DNA of 23,593 bases from Clostridiaceae bacterium (lineage in GTDB: Bacteria; Bacillota; Clostridia; Oscillospirales; QAMX01): assembly GCA_016297585.1 (NCBI GenBank), contig JAEDGJ010000018.1:1-23593 (forward strand), read 5' to 3'. The notes beneath the pieces were generated by a model. The model was not told the DNA's origin, ran no database searches, and saw only the letters and a list, made by a program, of their open reading frames with translations. The number at the start of each line of letters is the position of its first letter. Within the stretch, counting starts at the first letter, position 1. Shown piece by piece: positions 1 through 8,203 of this stretch. Position numbers and translations under genes: made by a program.

Positions 1-1
1 C

Positions 2-211
2 ACCGAGGCCGGCTGCGACGACCGCCGTGCGCTGCCCTTCCACAAGGCGCTGCTTTCCGGCGAGCTGCCCCTGACCATCGGCGGCGGCATCGGCCAGTCC
101 CGTCTTTCGATGCTGCTGCTCGAAAAAGCGCACATCGGCGAGGTTCAGGTCTCCATCTGGGACGATAAGACCGTCGCCGCCTGCGCCGCGGCCGGTGTCG
201 AGCTGCTGTAA
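2..211 (+). CDS. asnA: Aspartate-ammonia ligase (asparagine synthetase A), 3' end only
   Basis: The window opens inside this gene; the last 69 codons and a TAA stop are present. The enzyme makes asparagine from aspartate, ammonia and ATP in the cytoplasm. The visible part holds the C-terminal AsnA signature TIGGGIGQSRLSMLLL, followed by EKAHIGEVQVSIWDD. This is the class-II aminoacyl-tRNA-synthetase-like motif 3 region and is highly conserved in AsnA. The 3' end lies 49 bp before the glutamine synthetase start with no hairpin between, so the two are probably co-transcribed as an ammonia-assimilation pair. The start, promoter and N-terminal two thirds lie outside the window, so completeness cannot be judged. 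The family call is secure because the motif is nearly invariant. Confidence 0.93.
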   Translation, partial: TEAGCDDRRALPFHKALLSGELPLTIGGGIGQSRLSMLLLEKAHIGEVQVSIWDDKTVAACAAAGVELL

Positions 212-260
212 ATCTTTCCGTTACCGATTCTAAACACTTCATTAAGGGGGAGCTTTTCCT

Positions 261-2357
261 ATGCCTGAGCATATGCCCGAACTGTTCGGCTCTGAGGTTT
301 TCAACGACAGCGTGATGCGCGCCCGTCTTCCGAAGGACACCTACCGCGCCATCCGCCGCACCATCCGCACGGGCCAGCATCTCGATCTGGACGTCGCCAA
401 CGTCGTCGCCAGCGCGATGAAGGACTGGGCCATCGAGCGCGGCGCCACGCATTTCACCCACTGGTTCCAGCCGATGACCGGCGTCACCGCCGAGAAGCAT
501 GACAGCTTCATCTCTCCGGACGGTTCCGGACACGTCATCATGGAATTCTCCGGCAAGGAACTCGTCCGCGGCGAACCGGACGCCTCGAGCTTCCCCTCCG
601 GCGGTCTGCGCGCCACCTTCGAAGCGCGCGGCTACACGACCTGGGATCCCACCTCCTACGCCTTCCTCAAGGACGGCACGCTTTGCATCCCGACCGCCTT
701 CTGCTCCTACAGCGGCGAGGCGCTCGACCAGAAGACTCCCCTGCTGCGCTCGATGGAAGTGCTCAACGCGCAGGCGCTGCGCATCCTGAAGCTCTTCGGC
801 GATACCGAGACCACCCATGTCAACGCGACCATCGGTCCCGAGCAGGAGTACTTCCTCATCGACAAGTCCCTCTGGCTGGAGCGTCCCGACCTGCGCTACT
901 GCGGCCGCACGCTGTTCGGCGCGCGTCCTCCGAAGGGCCAGGAGATGGACGACCACTACTTCGGCGCGATCAAGACCCGCGTTGCCGATTTCATGAAGGA
1001 CTTAAACCGCGAGTTGTGGAAGCTCGGCGTCATGGCCAAGACCGAGCACAACGAGGTCGCGCCCGCCCAGCATGAGCTGGCGCCCCTCTACGATACCGTC
1101 AACATCGCCGCCGACCACAACCAGCTCACGATGGAGCTTCTTAAGCGCGTCGCCGACCGTCACGGCCTTGCCTGCCTGCTGCACGAGAAGCCCTTCGCCG
1201 GCGTCAACGGCTCCGGCAAGCACAACAACTGGTCGATCGCCACCGACACCGGCGTCAACCTGTTCGAGCCGGGCGCCACGCCCTCGCAGAACGCCCGCTT
1301 CCTGCTCTTCCTCGTCGCCGTCATCCGTGCCGTCGACGAGCATCAGGATCTGCTGCGCCTCTCCGTCGCGAGCGCCGGCAACGACCTGCGTCTCGGCGCG
1401 AACGAAGCGCCTCCCGCCATCGTCTCGATCTTCCTCGGCGACGAGCTGACGGAGATCCTCGACGCCATCGAAAGCGGCACGCTCTATCACGACCGCGAGA
1501 AGTCCCCGATGGAGATCGGCGCGACCGTCCTGCCCCATTTCCTGCGCGATACGACCGACCGCAACCGCACCTCCCCGTTTGCCTTCACCGGCAACAAGTT
1601 CGAGTTCCGTATGCCCGGCTCGTCCTTCTCCGTCTCGTTCGTCAACACCGTCCTCAACACGATCGTCGCGGACACGCTGCGCGGCTTTGCGGAGACGCTG
1701 GAATCCGCGGAGGATTTCCAGAGCGCGCTGACCTCCCTGATCCGCGAGACCATCTCCGCGCACAAGCGCATCCTCTCGGACGGCAACAACTATTCCGACG
1801 ACTGGGTCGCCGAAGCGCACCGCCGCGGGCTGCTGAACCTGAAATCCACCGTCGACGCCCTGCCGTACCTGATCGAGGAGAAGAACATCTCCCTGTTCGA
1901 GCGCAACGGCGTCCTGCACCGCGCCGAGATCCTCGCCCGCTATGAGATCCTGCTTGAAAACTACGCCAAGTGCCTCAACATCGAAGCGCTGACGATGATC
2001 GACATGGTCAAAAAGGGCGTCATCCCGTCCGTGCTCTCGTGGCAGAACGCGCTGCTCGACGTGCTGACGAAGAAGAAGGCGGTCGGACTGCCCCTCGACG
2101 CTTCCCTCGAGACCGCGATGCTCGAAAAGGTCTCCGCGCTCTCCGCGAGCCTGGCCGTGCGTCTTTCCGAGCTGGAAAACGCCGTCCTGTCCGCAAAATC
2201 CCTGTCCAACGCGCTCGAGACCGCGCGCTACTTCCGCAATCACGTCTATTCCGCGATGGGCGAGCTGCGCATCACCGTCGACGAGCTCGAGACCCTCGTC
2301 GGACGCGAATACTGGGCGTATCCGACCTACGGCGAGCTGCTGTACAGCGTGAACTGA
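261..2357 (+). CDS. glnN: Type III glutamine synthetase (GSIII)
   Basis: A 698-residue protein of the size normal for GSIII and much longer than the roughly 450 residues of GSI. It joins ammonia to glutamate using ATP to make glutamine in the cytoplasm. Visible signatures are HWFQPMTG (res 67-74), the metal-binding stretch GPEQEYFLI (192-200), KTEHNEVAPAQHE (260-272) and the GSIII-specific NGSGKHNNW (316-324). GSI would have a different ATP-loop context there. The long C-terminal helical part after about residue 480 is also typical of GSIII. The ATG follows an AAGGGGGAG ribosome-binding site about 9 bp upstream. It lies 49 bp after asnA, and no promoter is evident in that gap, which suggests an asnA-glnN transcript. 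A hairpin follows at 2393-2428. Confidence 0.96.
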   Translation: MPEHMPELFGSEVFNDSVMRARLPKDTYRAIRRTIRTGQHLDLDVANVVASAMKDWAIERGATHFTHWFQPMTGVTAEKHDSFISPDGSGHVIMEFSGKELVRGEPDASSFPSGGLRATFEARGYTTWDPTSYAFLKDGTLCIPTAFCSYSGEALDQKTPLLRSMEVLNAQALRILKLFGDTETTHVNATIGPEQEYFLIDKSLWLERPDLRYCGRTLFGARPPKGQEMDDHYFGAIKTRVADFMKDLNRELWKLGVMAKTEHNEVAPAQHELAPLYDTVNIAADHNQLTMELLKRVADRHGLACLLHEKPFAGVNGSGKHNNWSIATDTGVNLFEPGATPSQNARFLLFLVAVIRAVDEHQDLLRLSVASAGNDLRLGANEAPPAIVSIFLGDELTEILDAIESGTLYHDREKSPMEIGATVLPHFLRDTTDRNRTSPFAFTGNKFEFRMPGSSFSVSFVNTVLNTIVADTLRGFAETLESAEDFQSALTSLIRETISAHKRILSDGNNYSDDWVAEAHRRGLLNLKSTVDALPYLIEEKNISLFERNGVLHRAEILARYEILLENYAKCLNIEALTMIDMVKKGVIPSVLSWQNALLDVLTKKKAVGLPLDASLETAMLEKVSALSASLAVRLSELENAVLSAKSLSNALETARYFRNHVYSAMGELRITVDELETLVGREYWAYPTYGELLYSVN

Positions 2358-2392
2358 TTCTGCCTGCTCTCATGGAGCCTCCCTTATAAATG

Positions 2393-2428
2393 TGCATTCC
2401 CCCGGCTGTTATCGCTCGGGGGAATGCA
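2393..2428. terminator. Hairpin terminator between convergent genes
   Basis: A perfect 12-bp stem (TGCATTCCCCCG with CGGGGGAATGCA) encloses a 12-nt loop. It sits between the 3' ends of the glutamine synthetase (+) and the MazG-like gene (-). The T-runs on both sides are weak (TGCTTTATAT on +, CATTTATAA on -), so it may stop transcription from either side only partly or act mainly as a 3'-end stabiliser. Confidence 0.65.
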
Positions 2429-2445
2429 TGCTTTATATCGGGAAA

Positions 2446-2772
2446 TTACCAGCGCTTCATGTTCTTTTCAAACTTTTTCGTATAGGCTTGCTTCAGCTCC
2501 TCCTCCGTGATGCCGTAACAGAGCAGCACATCGTTGTAGTACATGAGCACATCCGCCAGCTCTTCCACAAGCGCCGCTCTGAGGGTGCCGTCCTCCACGG
2601 CTTTTTTGTCCCCGTTTTTCTTGATAATATCGATCACTTCGCCCGCTTCACCGATCATCCACAGCAGTTTATGCTTTCCCGCCTCCGGGGATATGGCTTC
2701 CCATTTGTTTTTATACTTCTCCTGCAGTTCTTTTTGCATGGAAAGCATTTCATGGATTGAAAAATCGCTCAT
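2446..2772 (-). CDS. MazG-like nucleotide pyrophosphohydrolase
   Basis: A 108-residue, mostly helical protein. It carries the metal-binding pattern of the all-alpha NTP pyrophosphatase (MazG/dUTPase-like) superfamily: E42-x2-E45 in GEAGEVIDIIKK and E70/E71-x2-D74 in EELADVLMY. Such enzymes hydrolyse nucleoside triphosphates to monophosphate and pyrophosphate. They act in nucleotide-pool cleaning or, for some, in phage or stress responses. The substrate here cannot be told. A GGAGG ribosome-binding site lies just upstream of the ATG. The gene is clearly AT-richer than its neighbours, with many AAA lysine codons and TTT/TTA-type codons. It is enclosed between the hairpin at 2393-2428 and the terminator at 2794-2836, so it must have its own promoter in the roughly 20-30 bp gap or rely on read-through. 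Acquisition by transfer is possible. Confidence 0.85.
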   Translation of the reverse strand: MSDFSIHEMLSMQKELQEKYKNKWEAISPEAGKHKLLWMIGEAGEVIDIIKKNGDKKAVEDGTLRAALVEELADVLMYYNDVLLCYGITEEELKQAYTKKFEKNMKRW

Positions 2773-2793
2773 AATACGCCTCCGCTTCTGTAT

Positions 2794-2836
2794 GAAAAAA
2801 ACCGGGGAAGCGGCCGTGGTTTTGCCGCTTCCCCGG
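2794..2836 (-). terminator. Rho-independent terminator of the GH20-type gene
   Basis: A perfect 12-bp GC-rich stem (CCGGGGAAGCGG / CCGCTTCCCCGG, 2802-2813 and 2825-2836) is followed on the minus strand by a run of seven T (2795-2801 read in reverse). It lies 15 bp past the stop of the 2852-5077 gene and just upstream of the MazG-like gene on the same strand. Confidence 0.9.
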
Positions 2837-2851
2837 GGATTTTGTATGCCG

Positions 2852-5077
2852 TTATCTCAGCTTCATGAACTGCTCGCTTGCAATGCCCGAGAAGTCGGTA
2901 AAGTCGAGCCGGATCTCCTCCGCCGGCGTGCGCGTCAGATACGCCTCCAGATCGGCGAAGAACTGCATGAAGATGCTGTGGTTGCGCATATGGGACGCCG
3001 CGAGGAATTCCTCCTTCGTGCGCTCGAACTCGTCCATCAGCGCAAGCCGCGCAAGCTTCCGCTCGCCCGCGATCGCCGCCATCTTCTTTGCGCGGCACGC
3101 GCAGAGCTTGCCGGAGCCGTTGAGGTCGTACAGCGTAAAGAGCGCGAGATAGTCCTCCGCCAGCACCTTCGCATGGGCAGCTTCCCACGCATACCGGCGC
3201 GCAAGCTCCGTGTTGACGCGCGCGTCCCCGGCGATCTCTCTCCAGAGCGCCTCGGACTCCCGTGCCGCCGCGGCGATCGCCTGGATCGCGCTTTCGTACA
3301 GCTCGCGCGACGGCAGCATCGCCGCCATCGCCTCGCCCGGGAAGGAGCGCGGATACGGCTTGCCGTCCCGCACATAGCTGTAGAAGTAGTACGCCAGCAT
3401 CGACATCATGATCGTGTAGTTCGACGGCGCCTTCTGCCCGCCGCAGGGATCGGTGCCGGGCAGGGTCTGCATCGTGAAGTCGAGCAGCTTCAGCGCGCGC
3501 TCCGCACGCTCTGCCTGCGCGCCGAACCGCGCTTTCGCGTAGCTGCGCGTCACATCGGCGACGCTGCCGGTGTTCTCGAAGCTCCACGCGTAGTCCGCCT
3601 GCGCCACATGCGAGCGGTCGTAGCTTTTGTCCCACGCCGAGTAGCTCTGCATGCCCTCGCAGCCTTCCTCATGCGCCATTTTGCCCAGCAGATAGATGTT
3701 TTTCAGCGGATAGGAGATGATATTCCAGTGATAGTAGCCGTTCCAGGGCTTCACCGTGCGGCGCAGGCCCTGCTCCGGATGCGTCGTCTGGAACATCAGG
3801 CTCTCCTGATAGTCCGAATACGTCCACCAGTCGATGACCGCGACGTCGCGCAGCCCGGCTTCGTCGATCGCGTGCATCATCTTCTCCGTGGCGTCGACGC
3901 CCGTGCCGTGCGCATCGTGCTTGATGAGCATGTCGTGGTACATATAGATGTTCTTCATGCCGCGCTCTTTCAGATGCTTCATCAGACGGATGGCATGCTC
4001 GATATAGAGGTCGTCCTTGCTCGCGTCGCGGCACTTCGGGCACTTGCAGAAGTTGTTGCGCTTGCGGTAGATGTCGTGCGCGTTCTGCGCGATGCCCTCC
4101 CAGACCTCGTCGAGGCCGATGTGGAAGCTCTCGATGCCGTTGGGCTTTAAGTAGCGGTCGATGATCTCGTCGTAGATGTTGAAGAGGATCTCGTAGGTCT
4201 TCTCCTCGCGGGTGCAGAAGCCCGTCAGCGTCGGCTCGCCGTCCTCGAACTTGGAGGAAACCTCGGGGTACATGCGCGGGATCAGCGTGTTGTGTCCGTA
4301 GGAGTTGAACAGCGGCAGCACCTCGACCGCCTTCGTCTTGCCGTAGGCGATGAGGTCGCCGAAGAAGTCGTCCTTCACCATCGGCACGTCCACCTCTTCG
4401 TCCACCCACGCATTGCGCTTCGGGGACCAGTAGCGCTTGACGACCGGCGTGCGGAGCTTCGGATAGCGGCGGATCGGCACATACAGATACTCCGAGACTC
4501 TCCCGTCATACTGCACGCACCAGCAGCCGTAGACCGACACGACGAGCTGGTTCTGCTTCATCGACGCCATATGGTCGACGACTTCCTTCCAGTCGTCGAG
4601 CGTCATCAGGTTCGAGCCGTAGCGGCTCTCCATGAAATGCCCTCTCGTGCGCAGATCCGGCCAGTCGAGAATGTCGCACGGCTCGAGCGCCAGCACGCCG
4701 TTTTCCACCGCCATGCACTGCGTCAGCGTGACGACGCCGTAGTAAAGTCCCGCCGCGCCGAAGCCCGTCACCGTTACCGCGCGGTCGGTGATGAGCAGCG
4801 AGTAGCCCTGCGACGGATTCTGCACGCCCGCCGGCGCGTCCGCGAGCTTCAGCGTGATGACGATCTCCCCGTCCGCCGTGCAGGGGCAGACGCCTAAGAG
4901 CCCGCCGAGCGTATCGCGCAGCAGCTTGTCCGCCGAAGCCGAAACCGCACAGCAATCCGTACAGGTTTCGTTGACGATACGGAAATTCGCCTTTCCCGGC
5001 GTACCGAGGATCAGCGCGTCTCCCGGAAGCGCAGTATACTTCTGCGGAATGGGAACGATTCTGTCTTTCATGCGCAT
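2852..5077 (-). CDS. Family 20-type glycoside hydrolase (beta-N-acetylhexosaminidase-like), cytosolic
   Basis: A 741-residue protein when started at the ATG at 5077, which has a GAGAGGAG ribosome-binding site about 8 bp upstream. The in-frame ATG at 5188 has none and would add an unconserved basic leader. It begins with a GH20b-like N-terminal domain (about res 1-130; GLYYGVVTLTQ near its end). A TIM-barrel follows, with DWPDLRTRGHF and the catalytic pair D323-E324 in FHIGLDEVWEG, matching the HxGxDE motif of GH20 substrate-assisted retaining hexosaminidases. The C-terminal 250 residues are helical. No signal peptide is present, so it should act on sugars already imported. Its exact substrate is unknown; terminal GlcNAc or GalNAc is the family default. 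It is transcribed alone, with a strong terminator behind it. I saw no convincing promoter upstream. Confidence 0.85.
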   Translation of the reverse strand: MRMKDRIVPIPQKYTALPGDALILGTPGKANFRIVNETCTDCCAVSASADKLLRDTLGGLLGVCPCTADGEIVITLKLADAPAGVQNPSQGYSLLITDRAVTVTGFGAAGLYYGVVTLTQCMAVENGVLALEPCDILDWPDLRTRGHFMESRYGSNLMTLDDWKEVVDHMASMKQNQLVVSVYGCWCVQYDGRVSEYLYVPIRRYPKLRTPVVKRYWSPKRNAWVDEEVDVPMVKDDFFGDLIAYGKTKAVEVLPLFNSYGHNTLIPRMYPEVSSKFEDGEPTLTGFCTREEKTYEILFNIYDEIIDRYLKPNGIESFHIGLDEVWEGIAQNAHDIYRKRNNFCKCPKCRDASKDDLYIEHAIRLMKHLKERGMKNIYMYHDMLIKHDAHGTGVDATEKMMHAIDEAGLRDVAVIDWWTYSDYQESLMFQTTHPEQGLRRTVKPWNGYYHWNIISYPLKNIYLLGKMAHEEGCEGMQSYSAWDKSYDRSHVAQADYAWSFENTGSVADVTRSYAKARFGAQAERAERALKLLDFTMQTLPGTDPCGGQKAPSNYTIMMSMLAYYFYSYVRDGKPYPRSFPGEAMAAMLPSRELYESAIQAIAAAARESEALWREIAGDARVNTELARRYAWEAAHAKVLAEDYLALFTLYDLNGSGKLCACRAKKMAAIAGERKLARLALMDEFERTKEEFLAASHMRNHSIFMQFFADLEAYLTRTPAEEIRLDFTDFSGIASEQFMKLR

Positions 5078-5238
5078 AATACGGTCTCCTCTCAAATCTT
5101 TCATAAAAATGCGGCATTCTTTCCGCCGGTTTATATACAGTGTAGCAGAACTTTCGTTTTGCCGCAATGCGCGTTTGCTTCTTTCCAAATATTTTCCCTG
5201 TAATTCCCAAGTTTTTCGTTATCCCGTCCCCTCCCCGG

Positions 5239-5267
5239 TTGAAAAACGGCGCGCGCTGTGGTATACT
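5239..5267 (+). promoter_or_regulatory. Sigma-A-type promoter of rarA
   Basis: TTGAAA (5239-5244), a 17-bp spacer and TATACT (5262-5267), each one base off consensus or close to it. It lies 53 bp upstream of the rarA ATG, whose ribosome-binding site AAAGGGGGAA follows at about 5300. The gap 5078-5319 otherwise holds only the leader of the divergent GH20-type gene. Confidence 0.8.
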
Positions 5268-5319
5268 GAGATGACCCAAAAACCGCCGCCGGAAAAACAA
5301 AAAGGGGGAAATCTGCCGT

Positions 5320-6588
5320 ATGCTGGAACCGCTGGCACAGCGCATCCGCCCGACGTCGCTCGACGACGTGGTCGGACAGACGCATATCCTGGGGAAAAAC
5401 GCGCTTCTGCGGCGCGCGATCGAGAACGGGCATCTGCCGAACATGATCTTTTACGGACCCTCCGGCACCGGCAAGACCACCGTCGCCAACATCATCGCGC
5501 GGACGACGAACCGCACGCTGCACCGCTTAAACGCGACGACGGCGACGATCTCCGACATCCGCGACGTCATCGCGAGCCTCGACGGCATGGCGGGGCTCAA
5601 CGGCGCGCTGCTGTATCTGGAGGAAATTCAGTATTTCAATAAAAAGCAGCAGCAGAGCCTGCTCGAATTTCTCGAGGACGGCCGCATCACGATGATCGCG
5701 GCGACGACGGAGAACCCCTATTTCACGATCTTCAACGCCATCCTCTCCCGCTCGACGGTGTTCGAATTCAAGCCGCTGTCCCCGGAGGACGTGGAGCGCG
5801 CCGTGCTGCGGGCGTTCCGGCTCGAAGGCGAGCGCACCGGCACCCGGTTTGTGCTCGAGGACGGCGTATCCCTGCATATCGCGACCGCCTGCGGCGGCGA
5901 CGTGCGCAAATCGCTCAACGCGGTCGAATTTCTGTGCGCCGCAGCCGTCCGGGACGCGGAGGGGCAGGCCCCTGTCACGCTGGACGACGCCCGCGCCGTC
6001 ACGCAGCGCTCGAATATGCGCTACGACCGCGACGGGGACTCGCATTACGACCTGTTAAGCGCGTTTCAGAAGTCCATCCGCGGCTCCGACCCCGACGCCG
6101 CCGTCTATTATCTGGCGCGCATCCTCGAGGGCGGCGACCTTGCCTCCGCGTGCCGCCGTCTGCTCGTGACCGCCGCCGAGGACATCGGGCTTGCCTATCC
6201 GCAGGCGATCGCCATCGTCAAGGCCTGCGTGGACGCCGCGCTGCAGGTCGGACTGCCGGAGGCGCAGCTTCCGCTCGCGGAAGGAGTCATCCTGCTTGCC
6301 ACGTCGCCGAAGTCGAACACGGCCGCGAACGCGATCTGGAGCGCGTCCGCCGACGTCGCCGCCGGAAAGACGCCGGATCCCCCGCCGCATCTGCAGGACG
6401 CGCATTACAAGGGCGCGGCAAAGCTCGGGCGCGGGCTTACCTATCAGTATCCGCACGACTTTCCGCACGACTGGACGCCGCAGCAGTATCTGCCCGACGA
6501 GCTGCGGGATACGGTCTATTACCGCTGGGGCGAAAACAAGATGGAGCAGACGGCCAAGCGGTACTGGGATGAGATCAAAAAGGGCTGA
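5320..6588 (+). CDS. rarA: Replication-associated recombination protein A (RarA/MgsA), AAA+ ATPase
   Basis: A 422-residue cytosolic ATPase of the clamp-loader-like RarA/MgsA/WRNIP1 family, which acts at stalled replication forks. In order: RIRPTSLDDVVGQ (res 8-20), Walker A GPSGTGKT (46-53, K52), Walker B LYLEEIQYFNKKQQQ (98-112), sensor 1 ATTENP, the Arg-finger region LSRSTVFEF, then the AAA lid and the MgsA C-terminal tetramerisation domain (from about res 250, SDPDAAVYYLARILEGGD). Walker B reads E101-E102 (codons GAG GAA) where D-E is usual, a conservative change discussed separately. The ATG follows a strong AAAGGGGGAA site and a dedicated promoter. It is monocistronic, ending at the bidirectional terminator 6607-6644. 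Confidence 0.95.
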   Translation: MLEPLAQRIRPTSLDDVVGQTHILGKNALLRRAIENGHLPNMIFYGPSGTGKTTVANIIARTTNRTLHRLNATTATISDIRDVIASLDGMAGLNGALLYLEEIQYFNKKQQQSLLEFLEDGRITMIAATTENPYFTIFNAILSRSTVFEFKPLSPEDVERAVLRAFRLEGERTGTRFVLEDGVSLHIATACGGDVRKSLNAVEFLCAAAVRDAEGQAPVTLDDARAVTQRSNMRYDRDGDSHYDLLSAFQKSIRGSDPDAAVYYLARILEGGDLASACRRLLVTAAEDIGLAYPQAIAIVKACVDAALQVGLPEAQLPLAEGVILLATSPKSNTAANAIWSASADVAAGKTPDPPPHLQDAHYKGAAKLGRGLTYQYPHDFPHDWTPQQYLPDELRDTVYYRWGENKMEQTAKRYWDEIKKG

Positions 6589-6606
6589 TTTCTGAGCGTT
6601 TTTAAT

Positions 6607-6644
6607 AAAAGGGACGGTTTTTCTGGTGAAAGACCGCCCCTTTT
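6607..6644. terminator. Bidirectional terminator between rarA and the phosphoribosyltransferase operon
   Basis: A 17-bp stem with one A/C mismatch and one T-G pair (6607-6623 with 6628-6644) closes a TGGT loop. The + strand continues into TTTTGTTGTT and the - strand into TTTTATT, so it can serve both convergent transcripts. Its core GGGACGGTTTTTC and tail TTTTGTTGT recur at 16978-17018. Confidence 0.88.
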
Positions 6645-6648
6645 GTTG

Positions 6649-7203
6649 TTACTCGATCTCCGTGCCGTCCGCATGGAACAGCGGCAGCTTTTTGAGGAAC
6701 CGGATGTCGTCCCGCTTTGCGGCGTCGCCCTCGGCAAGCACCGCCATGCGGCCGACGATATTGCCGCCCGCCTTCTCCACGAGCGTCTCCACCGCGTGCA
6801 GCGATTCGCCCGTCGAGATCACGTCGTCGACGATCAGGATGCGCTTGCCGCGGATCTTCTCCGCCTCCGCCGCGTCCAGATACAGGTGCTGCTCCTTCGC
6901 CGTCGTGATGGAGTGCACCGTCGCCTCGAACACGCCCGTCATATAGAGCTTCGGCACCTTGCGGGCGATGAAATACTCGTTTTGTCCGCTCTGACGCGCC
7001 ATTTCATGGATCAGCGGGATGCCCTTGGCCTCCGCCGTGATCATGTAGTCGTGCTCGGGCGCGATTTTTAAGAGCTCCGCCGCGCTGCGGACCGTCAGCT
7101 CCACGTCGCCGAACATCACAAACGCCGCGATGTTCAGCGTGTCATTCAGTTTGCACAGCGGCAGCTCTCTCGTGAGCCCCGCCACTTCCAGCCGGTATGT
7201 CAT
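6649..7203 (-). CDS. Phosphoribosyltransferase, adenine-phosphoribosyltransferase-like
   Basis: A 184-residue type I phosphoribosyltransferase. The PRPP-binding loop RILIVDDVISTGES is at res 121-134. The substrate hood and core resemble Apt (PEHDYMITAEAKGIPLIHEMAR at 49-70; ARKVPKLYM). It would transfer a ribosyl-5-phosphate group from PRPP to a nucleobase such as adenine to form the nucleotide, a cytosolic salvage step. Xanthine or another base cannot be excluded. It is the last gene of a five-gene minus-strand run, 19 bp after the PfkB kinase, and ends at the bidirectional terminator. A good ribosome-binding site (GGGAGAAAGAGC region) precedes the ATG. Placement after two sugar/nucleoside-type kinases hints at nucleoside or ribose use, which is inference. 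Confidence 0.85.
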   Translation of the reverse strand: MTYRLEVAGLTRELPLCKLNDTLNIAAFVMFGDVELTVRSAAELLKIAPEHDYMITAEAKGIPLIHEMARQSGQNEYFIARKVPKLYMTGVFEATVHSITTAKEQHLYLDAAEAEKIRGKRILIVDDVISTGESLHAVETLVEKAGGNIVGRMAVLAEGDAAKRDDIRFLKKLPLFHADGTEIE

Positions 7204-7222
7204 GCTCTTTCTCCCGCTTTTG

Positions 7223-8176
7223 TCAGATTAAACCCTTGTCGTAGTCTTCCATGAACTGCAGAATGTCCTTCATCGGCTTGATGCCCGTGCTCGCGCCCGC
7301 CGCCATGACGCAGTGCGTGCCGACCGCGTTGGCAAACTTCGCGCAGCGCTCGAGATCCCAGCCCTGGGACAGACCCGAAAGGAAGCCCGAGCAGAAGGAG
7401 TCTCCCGCGCCCGTCGTGTCGAACGCCTTGATGCGGTTATACGTCGGCACCTCGAGGCGCACGCCGGACTTCGTCTTGATGAAGCAGCCCTTTTTGCCGA
7501 CCTTGATGACGATCGTGTGCGGGCCCATCTCCATGAACTTGTCCGCGATCTCGTCGGGATCCGTAAGGCCCCCCGAAAGCTCGATCGCTTCCTCGATCGA
7601 CGGCATGAAGTAGTCGATATACGGCATCGACGGGCCGACCAGCTCCATCCAGCGTCCGGTGGAGTCCCAGCAGACGTCATAGGCCGTCGTTTTGCCCATT
7701 TCCTTGCACTTTTTCAGGAATTTCGCGCATTCCGCGCCGTCGAACTTCGGCATCAGCAGGCAGCCCGTCACAAAGACGTGCTGGGTATTCGCAATGATGT
7801 CGTAGTTGATGTCCGCCTCAACGAGCTCGCCGTTGGCACCCGTCGAATGCAGGAACGAGCGCTCGCCGTCCGCGCCGACCAGCGCGAGACTCGCCGACGT
7901 CGTCGCAGCCGGGTCGATCTTCAGCCCCGACGTATCCACGCCCGCCGCCTTCAGCGAGCTGTCCATGAACTGACCGAAGCCGTCGCCGCCGATTTTGCCG
8001 AGGATCGCCGAGCGGAGCCCGAGCTTCGCGACGTTGATCGCACAGGTCGCGGCGTTTCCGCCCGTGTGCAGGCTGATCTTGTCCACCAGCTCCAGCTTAC
8101 CGCGGTCAGGCATCTTGCGGATCGGCTTCGCGAGGCAGTCGGCTACCAGGATGCCGACGCTTACCACATCGTACAT
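7223..8176 (-). CDS. PfkB-family carbohydrate (or nucleoside) kinase
   Basis: A 317-residue ribokinase-superfamily kinase. The N-terminal sugar-binding signature is TGGNAATCAINVAKLG (res 38-53). The C-terminal PfkB signature FDTTGAGDSF (252-261) carries D259 as catalytic base and an oxyanion-type GAGD loop. It phosphorylates a sugar or nucleoside hydroxyl using ATP. The acceptor cannot be read from sequence: fructose, 2-keto-3-deoxygluconate, tagatose-phosphate and nucleosides are all in this family. The start follows AAAGGAGG about 9 bp upstream. It is the fourth gene of the five-gene run, 27 bp after the mannitol-1-phosphate dehydrogenase homologue and 19 bp before the phosphoribosyltransferase. 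Confidence 0.9.
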   Translation of the reverse strand: MYDVVSVGILVADCLAKPIRKMPDRGKLELVDKISLHTGGNAATCAINVAKLGLRSAILGKIGGDGFGQFMDSSLKAAGVDTSGLKIDPAATTSASLALVGADGERSFLHSTGANGELVEADINYDIIANTQHVFVTGCLLMPKFDGAECAKFLKKCKEMGKTTAYDVCWDSTGRWMELVGPSMPYIDYFMPSIEEAIELSGGLTDPDEIADKFMEMGPHTIVIKVGKKGCFIKTKSGVRLEVPTYNRIKAFDTTGAGDSFCSGFLSGLSQGWDLERCAKFANAVGTHCVMAAGASTGIKPMKDILQFMEDYDKGLI

Positions 8177-8203
8177 AGTCGTAAATCCTCCTTTTATCCC
8201 GTA

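Noticed and set aside
2543..4150. Plus-strand open frame opposite the MazG-like and GH20-type genes
   Set aside because: It runs through a terminator and two supported genes; the translation is Arg-rich without motif.
5078..5160. Possible promoter TATATAAA for the GH20-type gene on the minus strand
   Set aside because: A TATA-like -10 exists near 5130 but no acceptable -35 is found at 16-18 bp, so it was not listed.
5078..5188. Upstream in-frame ATG at 5188 for the GH20-type gene
   Set aside because: No ribosome-binding site there, while the ATG at 5077 has GAGAGGAG at good spacing; the extra residues are basic and not family-like.
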